From a virus, in the IMG/VR virus record IMGVR_UViG_3300010389_000023, positions 1-52,592 of that record: a stretch of 52,592 nt of DNA. The stretch is one strand, 5' to 3'. Within the stretch, counting starts at the first letter, position 1; each line of letters begins with the position of its first letter. The notes under the pieces are model-generated. The model did no database searches, had not been told where the DNA came from, and worked only from the letters and a program-made list of their open reading frames with translations. Position numbers and translations under genes: made by a program. Positions 35,025 to 44,445 of the stretch are shown one piece after another.

Positions 35025-38000
35025 TTATGAAATTGAAAATGGTATCAAATCATCATTCGTTGCAATCAAATTAGGACCTCTGAACAAGGTACAACCAGTA
35101 AAGCTAGTTGCTGTAATTCCTGTGTATTGAATTACAGATCCACTGCTAGTAAATAAGTATCCTTCTGAAGGGAAATTGGTTGTATTTTCTGCTAAAACAG
35201 TGGAAGGGATAGTTCCATTTGAAGTTGTCTTAGTTACTGGATTTTGAATAGAAACATTTGCTAGATTAAAATATTGACCTAAGAATGTGAAGCTAGACTG
35301 TGGTCTTTCTTCAAAATCAATAATTCTGAGTGTTGGGAAGTATGTATCTACCTCTCCAATACTAATACTAGATACATCAGTAAAACCTCCATCGAGAATC
35401 TGGTTAAAGTTTCCAATACCAGGACCAACATTTCCACGTAGATATGAGAAGTTAAGTTGATATGCGAGAGAAGAATTATTTAAAACAAATACTTCAGAAC
35501 CATCTCTTCTTTCAACTCCATATATTTCTAACAAGTCAACTAAATTTGTGTCTCTTTGGAGTAGAGGATCTTCAATCAAAATTTCATTAGCATATCCATC
35601 TGATATACCAGATGGAGGAGGAGTGATGACAATTTCTGTAGTTGTTTTTTCATCGAAAGTATTTTTAGATACAATCTGATATTGATAGAAGATTTCTACT
35701 TCTGTTTTTTGTACATCTACTTTCTGACTTGTTAGACCTGAAGTGGATTCAATACCAGCAATACCAGCATATGTTACTGTAATTGGACGTGGAATCTGAC
35801 GTAAGAAAGTTCCAGATGGCCAGAACTGAGGAGAAGTATTATCTTCTCCTCTTTGTACATTTAAGAAACGATCGCTCAGTTTGGCAGTGTAAAATACAAT
35901 TTCATCTCCAATCAGTAGGTAACCATATGGTTCAAATTTACTAGTATCAGCAACATAAACAATATTTTCGTCTGGATCCAAATCAATATCTAAATATGCA
36001 CCATTATAATGATAATTTAGATCTGTTATTATATTGTTTGGAAGTAGATACTGTGTTGATGTTGTCAATACTGGTCTAGTTGATACAATACTCTCGCTTT
36101 GGATAATTTTTTCTATAAACTTAACATATGGGGATTCGTCAACAGTATCAATCATATCCATATCAACTACATCTTCTTCATATGTTTCATATGGTCTAAT
36201 TATTTCTAGATGCTCTTTCTTTAAATTTTTTCCAGAGTTTTCAACTAACTGTATTTCTGCAGTCAAGATTTTTTCTGTGTTTTTAATACTGTTTAAAACA
36301 ACAGAGAATCTTAGATTTTGCACATAACTAAAAGTCTCTGCCGTTTGTGTAGTAGTAGAGATATTCAACATAGAAACAGATTCAGCATCTGGATTGACGC
36401 CAACTGTAATTAATGAAACACCAATTTCCCTTTCTGATAAAATTTGATATCTTCTACCCACTTCAATTCGTGGAGCTTCTGTATATCCAGAACCTTTATC
36501 GGTCAAATCTACACTAACAACTTGTCCATTGCTGACAAGAACCGTGCCTCTAGCACCTCCTCCGTCTCCATTAGTAGGAACAAAATTTAATACTGGTGGA
36601 GTATAATATTGATATGCAGTAGGTTGTGTAAGAGGATCAAAACTACGTTGATTCCACTCAAGTCTATCAACTCTTCCAGTTAAATTTCCGTTGCCATCAG
36701 TTTCCATTATAGCAACAACACTCAATCCTTCTCCTATAGTAACACCATTATACAATCCAACGTTAACAGAAGCAACTTGAGTATTAGAGACTTGTTTGTT
36801 TGGTCTCTGTTCTCTTGTGAGTGCTTTTCTTGGTAACTGTTTTACTTTTCTAAAATCACTTTCGCCTTCAAGTTTTATTAGATCACCATTAGACAAGCTC
36901 AAGAAAGGATTTCTATATGATTTTGATAAAGAAGTTCCTCTCCAAACTTCATAAGTTTCTGTTATGATTCTTCCATCATCATCTCTTTCATACACAAGAC
37001 TATAATCAGAAAATGTTACTGTAGTGTTTAGATTATATCTTCCTTTGACAGCAAAGTATAAATCTCTGGTTACATCTAATTCGCATTCAAAACCAAAGAC
37101 ATCAAATTGCATCTGACTACCAACATAACGAATATTAGATAATTCTCCTAATACATTGTATGTTCCATCATCATTAATTTGATATCCATGTAGTGGTTCG
37201 TGCTTAAAATCACCCATCCAATCATATGCATACAAATTCAGCAATCCAGAAGTAATATCAATAGTTCCTTTTGCTCTTGCATAGTAAGTATCAACAGAGA
37301 AATCATAAAGCTTCAAAGTTTGCTCTAAAGTCTGACCATAAAGAAGACGCATGTCAACATTCATTTCTTTTTGAACAGGAAATTTGAAATAAATGTTTGG
37401 TCCTATAATAGTGTAACTATAATCTCTTCTTTGTAAAACACCATCTAAAAATACATATACAAATTCATCATCTTCTATATTCTGAACTCTTCCATCTTCA
37501 ACATCTAAAATCAAGAATGGTCCTGTTTTAACGCCATCCACTAGATTTTTATCAATAGTTAATCTCTTGTAATTTCCTACACCAATGCCAGTTATTTTTT
37601 CAACTGCAGTTGGTTCACCAATTGTTTTAGCACTAAAATCTTGATCCCAAATAGGAGCGACATCAAATACAATTTTATTTGGAGATACAGTTCTGTCAAT
37701 ATAGTAAGAATCTGATCCTGGATATTCTGCGTTATATTTTGGTCTCTGCAATACAGCATTGATTAAAATAAAGAGATCTTCATCTTCTTCGGTAATAACC
37801 TCAGTAGAATCATCCCAATATAATTCAAATACTTTAGTTTCACCGTCAACATAATCTGGTAAAGTTCTAGATACTTTATTTTGATTTAATACATTCTCTA
37901 CATTACTGAATAGAGAATCCACGGAAGAAGTAACATCAGCACAAACTGGATTACTTGGATCTACTATGATATTTGAATTGATATAAGAATCTTCACTTGT

Positions 38001-41000
38001 GTATGTGCCAACATACTGAACGTTATTCCAATTGATTATGGCAAGTTTTACTAAGTCTGTAGCGTATTCTATAAGATTGATAGATTCTGCTAGATTTTGA
38101 TCAAAATAATAATATTTTTCATCTGTAATCAGAATAGAAGCTAAATCGTAAGACTTTACGTTGCCGCCAAATCTAATATCATGCTCATATGCTTCTAGTA
38201 AATATCTTATAATTTCAATATAATCGTTTAATTTTGTACTCCAGTCAATAGAAGTCTGTGTTGCTTTACCATATCCAATAGTTTCTTCTATAATAAATTT
38301 TTTGTTTCTTTCAATTTGATTAGATGCATCTAACCATCTTCCAGATCTTTGGAAAATATTTCTTATCTTTTTAAAGTATTTGTTGTTATTTTCATCTAAT
38401 TTAAATTTAAAGTATCTTCCATAGAACTGAACACCTTTGTACTCACTTAATTCTGACAAATTATTGCCAGTGAGTTTTTGATTATCTCCTAAAGGTGGTT
38501 TAGAAAATATAATATTGCTACCAGAAACAGTATAAGATACTTCTGGTTCTTGCAAGACACCATCTAAAGTTATGAATAAATGTTTTGCATTTGGTGGGAA
38601 AAATGGGAGATTATTTTCATCTCTTAATTGGAAAGTTGTAGTTCCTTGTAGTATTCCATCTGTATCATAGTAACCATCAAAAGGATCAGAAAGAGTAAAA
38701 TGGAATGCTCTGTATCTGTTGAAATCAAATTCAGATGTAGAAGCAGATCCAATACCATTCTTTAGTCTATAATTTTCAAGTTTCTCTATATTTTGGGTAA
38801 CTACTAGTCTAGTATTATCTACTGTAATTTTATTTTTTTCTGGATTCCATAGTTGAATAATGCTGAAATGATCAACTTTGTTGAGATTTTCGGGTAATGT
38901 TCCTGGTACTACCGCAGAAGCACTTGACTCAATATCAACTTGACCAAATAGTTTGAATCCTGCAGGATGAGTTGTTGACTTAATTAACTCTCTCCACTGT
39001 TCTATTGAAGTTTTTGATTTTATAACATAAGAATAATCTTGATAGAAGAAGCTATCAGTAATTTTTTGATTAGATACTCCAAGTATTCCTCTATCTGAAG
39101 TATAATATCCTAAATTGTTATAAAAACTTTTAACGACATTATTGAAAGTAGTAACAAAAATGGATGTTACTATTCCATATGCTTTTGATACTAGACCTCT
39201 GATTTCAATATTTTCTCTGATAACTCCTTCAATTTTTTCCAGTTTTAAGAGATTTGATCCAGGTCTCCATTCAGAGACTTTTGCACGAAGTACCTCTTCG
39301 TTTCCAATATACTGAACAACAGTTTCTCCAATATTGAATACGCCAGAAAAATTTTTAAGTGATGCAGTATACTTCGAAGTAAAAGTAGATGCTACTGTTT
39401 CGTCTAAATGGAAAGATCCGCCATTTTGAATAATAGAAACACTTACTGGAACTCCAATATCACTGCTGCCAGCATATGCTTGAACATCTCCTTCTATAAC
39501 TTTTATACTAGGAGGATAAGTATATCCTACTCCAGGATCAGTTATAACGATAGAAAATAGTTTTCCACTATTTTGCGTTGCTTCAAATTTAGCACCAGAA
39601 CCATCACCATCAGTTATTACTACTATTGGATTTGAATAACCAGATCCAGATTCTGTAATTGTAACACTATCAAGTTTATTCAATACGGTGTCATAAATTA
39701 CAGAAACTTTAGCTTCTGTAGAATTAGATGTAGATACACCAGTAACAATTGGCACTTTCTTATAGTTAAATCCAGAATTTGTAATCTGTACTGTATTAAT
39801 AGAACCAATTGCAAATTGACCAGTAGTGGTGTAAGTAATAGTCCCAGAACCATCCCAAAGGGGAATTGCATTTAAATCATATACAAATCTATTTGAAGTT
39901 ACATAAGAAACTCTCTTTCTTCCTTGAAGAGGATCTGTAATCAATCTAATATACTGATTATCAGAACTCACAACTCCATTTCTATCAAAATAATAAAAGT
40001 TAGTAAAATCTGTTCCTACTTTGGTTTGATAATTATTTGTTTGTAATCTAGGTCCGTATCCAAATTTAAGATCGATATGGGTAGATGTTTCAATTTTTTC
40101 TACAGTTTCTAAATTGAATAGATTACTAGGACTGACATCAAAATTAACACCATTCATAGAAACATGAGAAGTGTCAAAAATATATCTGTAAAATTCTTGT
40201 ACCTCTATAGATGGATTTGGAGTAAATATTATGTTATCTTCTGAGATTTCAAATTTATATTCCAAATCACCAACTTCTCTTACACTCACTAATCTTGGTG
40301 ATGGAGTGCTTATATCAAAGAAATTGGTAGTTGTTTGAACTTTTTCTGCGGAAAGTGGATTGATTGCATATCCATAAATGATGACAGCTTCTTGTGTTTC
40401 TGGATTATAAGATTTTATAGTTCCAGATCCAACAGCATTGGAAATGCTATAATTTGATGTGAAATTATACTGTGCCTTGTAAAGTGTTACTGGTTGATTA
40501 TTATAATGATCTACTGCAGTTGTATTTTCTACTGCTCTAGTAACGTTTACATTACTACCATTGATAGATCCGACCAGAACAATTTCTTCACCTATCTTTA
40601 ATAGATCTCCATTTGCAATATTATTAGAGGATGCTAGAGGTATAAGAGTAGAATCTACAGAAACTCCAACATGATCTACATAGATTGCTAGTCTCGCAAA
40701 ACCCAAAGATCCTCCAGATCTTTGTAATGACTCGTCATCTACGCTGAGATAATCTCCTTTTGCATAACCAGATCCACCTGTTTGAAGAACAACAGAAGAA
40801 ACAATTCCAGCAGAAGAAACTGTGATTATTGCAGTAGCACCTTCACCAGAACCACCTGTAAGAGGAATATTGTTGTATGTTCCTTCTGTGTAATCAGCTC
40901 CACCATTTAGTACTTGGAATCTTCCAACACCAGTAAAATCAATTCTCGTGTTAACTTTAGGTGTTCTAAATTTTACAGTTTGATATAATCTTTTTCTTAC

Positions 41001-44000
41001 ATAGTAAGTTTTTGTTTTTGTATCATCTGGTATAATATCAACATTTACAATATCACCTATTCCCAATCCATGTGGTGAGTCAGTTTCAATTAATGCTACA
41101 TTTTGATTTACATCAAATGGTTCTAGGTTATCACTTAAAGAAGAGATTGTTGTAATTTTAGATCCAGAAGTATTAAACAAGTTAGATGATTGAATAAAAT
41201 AATCATCATCTATGATCCAAGTTCCAGATAAAAGTTTAATAAGAACAACGTTTTGTCTTTGTGTACTCTCTAGAACTTCACCTGTAGCTATAGGTGGATT
41301 CTGTCCATCTGTTAGACTTAGAATAGCACCTTCTGTGTAAGAACTATCTTGGTCTAGTAATAAATTGAATGTTTTGATATCCGCAGAGAAAGTTCCAGTA
41401 TTATCAAAATTTCCTATAACATTTCTCAATACTATGGTGTTATCATTTTTTACTGTTCCTACTATTTGACCAGATGCATTTGAAGATGGTTGTCTTAAAA
41501 CATCATCTTCAAATAGGTATGCATTTTGAATGGTAGTCAGTCTTACTACTTTATCTTCTTTACTTTCTAAGTAATTTACATTTTTTCCATTTACAGAGGA
41601 TACAATTGCTTCTGCATCAGAACCTTCAGTTCCTGAATTTTCAAAATAAAACTTTGAATTTACAGAAAAATTTTCAGAAGAAGAATCTACAGATACAGTT
41701 TCAATAGATCCAGATCTAACAGTATTGACATTAGCAAGAACACCAGAACCATTACCAGGCATTCCTTCTATAAAATATCTTTTCGAAGTTCTAGGAATAT
41801 CATTCTGATTTATATTTGAATTGTAATTACTATCTACTGGTAAAGAATAGAAATTCTCTCCCAGAATGTATGGGAATACTGGATTTTGTGATGCATCTAT
41901 GGTAATAAAGTATGCATAAGTTCCATTTGGAAATTCTGGAGTAACACAGTATCTTCCATTATTTTGATCTAAAGATCCACTCTTAGGAACGTAAGTATAA
42001 TCATTTGTAAAAGATCCTAGTGGATATGTTGATCTTGGTGGACCGCCAGTTCTACTTCCATTCAAAGAATAACTAGAAGTCATTCTTGTAATAGAAGAAG
42101 TAGAATCTAATGGATTACCATATCCATATGGTCCATAAATCGGATTGCCATCATATGCAAATCCCAATATAGGTGAGTGTGTTAAAACTGGTGGAACAAC
42201 TTCAGAAGATGATAAATTGTCGCCCAAAATAATTCTTAAAGACTTTGGATTTGCATAATGAGCGTATCCATTATCCAAAAGTCTATTGTAGTTATCAAAG
42301 AGATAACCATAATTATTATCTAACTTAGATTTGTATTTTTCAAATCGATTAAAGTTCCACTCTTTCAAAAATGGAATAGCAGATCCATCACCACCAACAG
42401 GAATTATACGAATAATAACATTACCTTGAGTGTAGAAGTTTCCACCAGAAATTTTTTCAAATTCAACTATTCCACCATTTGTATCGATAACTGCATTATA
42501 TTCAGCAAATCTTCCTCTTCCTGATGCATCAGTTATTTGAACAATTGGAGGAGTAGAATAATATTTTCCAGGGTTATCAACTACAATACTAGTAATTTCT
42601 CCATTAGTAACAATTGCACTTGCTTCAGCACCATATCCAGACGTGATAAGTATAGTTGGATCTGCAATAAAAGTATCTTCTGTATCAACAATAATACGAT
42701 CAATAACTTCTCCCGTTAAAATTGCTCTTGCTTTATTTGCCAATCCATCAACTAAAACATAAGGTGGATTTTTATAACCTCTTCCTTTGTTTGTTAATCT
42801 AATTTCTTCTAATATTCCGTATCTGATACTTTCTTCGTCTTTATTTCCATAGAGAGGAACGCCATTAACTAATATACCAACATCTCTTTTTGGAGTCTTA
42901 TAGATCTCAGTAGTTCTTATAGATTCTTTTCTGATTAACTTAAGAAGCTTCTGATCTTTTACTGGATCTGTAATTATAGATCCATCAAAAATTTTATATG
43001 ATGGAAAACCAGAACTAGCAATATAGTAATAATTATCATCTTCAAATATTGCAGATACATCTGTTTTTACTTGATCTAATGCAGTTTCTACATTAGTATT
43101 AGTGGGTGCATCAACAGGTAATCCTTGATTTAAAAACCACCTAGTATTATTTGTACCAAACTCTACAATTTTTGGATTTGAAGTTTTAAATCCAGGATTT
43201 GAAATTTGTATACTATCACCAGAGAATGAATAAGGGGCTTCGTCTTTTGTAGAAATATTATAAACTACACCAAGTGTTAGTAATGATGCACTAGTATTTT
43301 CAATGATGACAGGTTTGTATACAGATTCTCCAGATTGATGATTAAGTGGATTTGTTCTATTTTCAATTATAAACTGATTTACAGTCTTATCACTAAAAGT
43401 AATAATCTCTTCGCCTATTAATATTTCGCCAGATGGTGTCCATCCTATAGTAGAAAATACATCTACTCTATCACCAGTAAGACTGGAAGAACTTAAATCT
43501 GCTTCTAGTCTTGTTTTTGTAGAAATAGCGAAAGTGCCATTAACAGTTTCTGGAGCTAGAATAATATTCCAAATTAATTCATTATCAATAGTTCCTTCAA
43601 TCTGAACGTTATCTACAGTTGCAGAAGCATAGTCATATTCGGAAGTTGGATTTTGTACAATCTTTGTACCAATAAGATCTTCTGGATTGCCAGATACTAC
43701 CTTTACTTTTAGTGAATAAACATTAACCCAATCAGACTTAGAAACTTTATACGTAAAGTCCTTTGGATTATATACTGATGGTTTATTATCAGCATCTTGC
43801 GAAACAATACTAGTGAAGATAAATTTAATCGAAGCATCAGTTCCTTTTGCTTTGTAAAATTTATTAATATTCTTAATTAAAGTTCTTTTATCTACTTCTC
43901 CACGCAAATATTTTTCGGGGAAAGAACCAAGATATTGTGATTCAAAGTTTTTTACTAAAGCGTATAAGAAAAGATTGCTAACGTTATAAACTACAGAACC

Positions 44001-44441
44001 AGCAATATGAGATTGTGCTTCTGTAGATTTAAAGTTTGACGATGTGTATAGATCTCCTAATGTAGTATTACCACTTACACCTCTATAACAATTTTTAAAT
44101 TCTGTATCTGTTCTAGTAGTGTAAAAAATAATCTCATCATCAATACGGATATATCCGTTCTTCTCTGGAAATGATGATGCATCATTCACTATAATAGTTG
44201 TATCTGCATCACCTACTGATATACTTAAAGTATCGCTCTGTTTTAATAAATTTTTCTCATAAAAATCAATATCAGCATATTTTTGGATATTGCTTATGAT
44301 ATCTAAAGTTCCACCTTGAACTTCCTGAGATTCATAATACTTCTGAACGAACTTCGTAAAGAGTTCGTATTCAGTAGAAATGAATTCAGGAAGCTGGGAC
44401 TCAATTAGAGTGGAGATTCTCTTAGTCTTAACAGCAGGCAT
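35025..44441 (-). CDS. 7: Giant baseplate wedge protein, gp7-like, with large insertions
   Basis: 3138 residues (T4 gp7 has 1032), located between gp6 and gp8 exactly as gp7 is in T4. In T4, gp7 forms part of the wedge core with gp6, gp8 and gp10. Residues about 14-270 (LPEFISTEYELFTKFVQKYY, RTLIKNINKFYKAKGTDASI, NPEDLIGTKI) resemble the late part of T4 gp7 as I recall it (KRDAVARFFES, FYSTKGIEASYKFLF, LTEDLVGQTI). Residues about 1805-1835 (YSYVIKSKTSIEQWRELIKS then THPAGFKLFG) resemble T4's YYVMKIKSN...HPVGFGFIAI. Between them are about 1,500 residues of beta modules, including a YHYH-like domain at about 757-860. The C-terminal 1,300 residues are further beta repeats and a helical patch near 2010-2080. 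Repeated GYI-I-xEIIxY motifs and GxGY motifs run through the protein. The family call rests on position plus two recalled segments. Confidence 0.88.
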   Translation of the reverse strand: MPAVKTKRISTLIESQLPEFISTEYELFTKFVQKYYESQEVQGGTLDIISNIQKYADIDFYEKNLLKQSDTLSISVGDADTTIIVNDASSFPEKNGYIRIDDEIIFYTTRTDTEFKNCYRGVSGNTTLGDLYTSSNFKSTEAQSHIAGSVVYNVSNLFLYALVKNFESQYLGSFPEKYLRGEVDKRTLIKNINKFYKAKGTDASIKFIFTSIVSQDADNKPSVYNPKDFTYKVSKSDWVNVYSLKVKVVSGNPEDLIGTKIVQNPTSEYDYASATVDNVQIEGTIDNELIWNIILAPETVNGTFAISTKTRLEADLSSSSLTGDRVDVFSTIGWTPSGEILIGEEIITFSDKTVNQFIIENRTNPLNHQSGESVYKPVIIENTSASLLTLGVVYNISTKDEAPYSFSGDSIQISNPGFKTSNPKIVEFGTNNTRWFLNQGLPVDAPTNTNVETALDQVKTDVSAIFEDDNYYYIASSGFPSYKIFDGSIITDPVKDQKLLKLIRKESIRTTEIYKTPKRDVGILVNGVPLYGNKDEESIRYGILEEIRLTNKGRGYKNPPYVLVDGLANKARAILTGEVIDRIIVDTEDTFIADPTILITSGYGAEASAIVTNGEITSIVVDNPGKYYSTPPIVQITDASGRGRFAEYNAVIDTNGGIVEFEKISGGNFYTQGNVIIRIIPVGGDGSAIPFLKEWNFNRFEKYKSKLDNNYGYLFDNYNRLLDNGYAHYANPKSLRIILGDNLSSSEVVPPVLTHSPILGFAYDGNPIYGPYGYGNPLDSTSSITRMTSSYSLNGSRTGGPPRSTYPLGSFTNDYTYVPKSGSLDQNNGRYCVTPEFPNGTYAYFITIDASQNPVFPYILGENFYSLPVDSNYNSNINQNDIPRTSKRYFIEGMPGNGSGVLANVNTVRSGSIETVSVDSSSENFSVNSKFYFENSGTEGSDAEAIVSSVNGKNVNYLESKEDKVVRLTTIQNAYLFEDDVLRQPSSNASGQIVGTVKNDNTIVLRNVIGNFDNTGTFSADIKTFNLLLDQDSSYTEGAILSLTDGQNPPIATGEVLESTQRQNVVLIKLLSGTWIIDDDYFIQSSNLFNTSGSKITTISSLSDNLEPFDVNQNVALIETDSPHGLGIGDIVNVDIIPDDTKTKTYYVRKRLYQTVKFRTPKVNTRIDFTGVGRFQVLNGGADYTEGTYNNIPLTGGSGEGATAIITVSSAGIVSSVVLQTGGSGYAKGDYLSVDDESLQRSGGSLGFARLAIYVDHVGVSVDSTLIPLASSNNIANGDLLKIGEEIVLVGSINGSNVNVTRAVENTTAVDHYNNQPVTLYKAQYNFTSNYSISNAVGSGTIKSYNPETQEAVIIYGYAINPLSAEKVQTTTNFFDISTPSPRLVSVREVGDLEYKFEISEDNIIFTPNPSIEVQEFYRYIFDTSHVSMNGVNFDVSPSNLFNLETVEKIETSTHIDLKFGYGPRLQTNNYQTKVGTDFTNFYYFDRNGVVSSDNQYIRLITDPLQGRKRVSYVTSNRFVYDLNAIPLWDGSGTITYTTTGQFAIGSINTVQITNSGFNYKKVPIVTGVSTSNSTEAKVSVIYDTVLNKLDSVTITESGSGYSNPIVVITDGDGSGAKFEATQNSGKLFSIVITDPGVGYTYPPSIKVIEGDVQAYAGSSDIGVPVSVSIIQNGGSFHLDETVASTFTSKYTASLKNFSGVFNIGETVVQYIGNEEVLRAKVSEWRPGSNLLKLEKIEGVIRENIEIRGLVSKAYGIVTSIFVTTFNNVVKSFYNNLGYYTSDRGILGVSNQKITDSFFYQDYSYVIKSKTSIEQWRELIKSTTHPAGFKLFGQVDIESSASAVVPGTLPENLNKVDHFSIIQLWNPEKNKITVDNTRLVVTQNIEKLENYRLKNGIGSASTSEFDFNRYRAFHFTLSDPFDGYYDTDGILQGTTTFQLRDENNLPFFPPNAKHLFITLDGVLQEPEVSYTVSGSNIIFSKPPLGDNQKLTGNNLSELSEYKGVQFYGRYFKFKLDENNNKYFKKIRNIFQRSGRWLDASNQIERNKKFIIEETIGYGKATQTSIDWSTKLNDYIEIIRYLLEAYEHDIRFGGNVKSYDLASILITDEKYYYFDQNLAESINLIEYATDLVKLAIINWNNVQYVGTYTSEDSYINSNIIVDPSNPVCADVTSSVDSLFSNVENVLNQNKVSRTLPDYVDGETKVFELYWDDSTEVITEEDEDLFILINAVLQRPKYNAEYPGSDSYYIDRTVSPNKIVFDVAPIWDQDFSAKTIGEPTAVEKITGIGVGNYKRLTIDKNLVDGVKTGPFLILDVEDGRVQNIEDDEFVYVFLDGVLQRRDYSYTIIGPNIYFKFPVQKEMNVDMRLLYGQTLEQTLKLYDFSVDTYYARAKGTIDITSGLLNLYAYDWMGDFKHEPLHGYQINDDGTYNVLGELSNIRYVGSQMQFDVFGFECELDVTRDLYFAVKGRYNLNTTVTFSDYSLVYERDDDGRIITETYEVWRGTSLSKSYRNPFLSLSNGDLIKLEGESDFRKVKQLPRKALTREQRPNKQVSNTQVASVNVGLYNGVTIGEGLSVVAIMETDGNGNLTGRVDRLEWNQRSFDPLTQPTAYQYYTPPVLNFVPTNGDGGGARGTVLVSNGQVVSVDLTDKGSGYTEAPRIEVGRRYQILSEREIGVSLITVGVNPDAESVSMLNISTTTQTAETFSYVQNLRFSVVLNSIKNTEKILTAEIQLVENSGKNLKKEHLEIIRPYETYEEDVVDMDMIDTVDESPYVKFIEKIIQSESIVSTRPVLTTSTQYLLPNNIITDLNYHYNGAYLDIDLDPDENIVYVADTSKFEPYGYLLIGDEIVFYTAKLSDRFLNVQRGEDNTSPQFWPSGTFLRQIPRPITVTYAGIAGIESTSGLTSQKVDVQKTEVEIFYQYQIVSKNTFDEKTTTEIVITPPPSGISDGYANEILIEDPLLQRDTNLVDLLEIYGVERRDGSEVFVLNNSSLAYQLNFSYLRGNVGPGIGNFNQILDGGFTDVSSISIGEVDTYFPTLRIIDFEERPQSSFTFLGQYFNLANVSIQNPVTKTTSNGTIPSTVLAENTTNFPSEGYLFTSSGSVIQYTGITATSFTGCTLFRGPNLIATNDDLIPFSIS

Positions 44442-44445
44442 TTAC

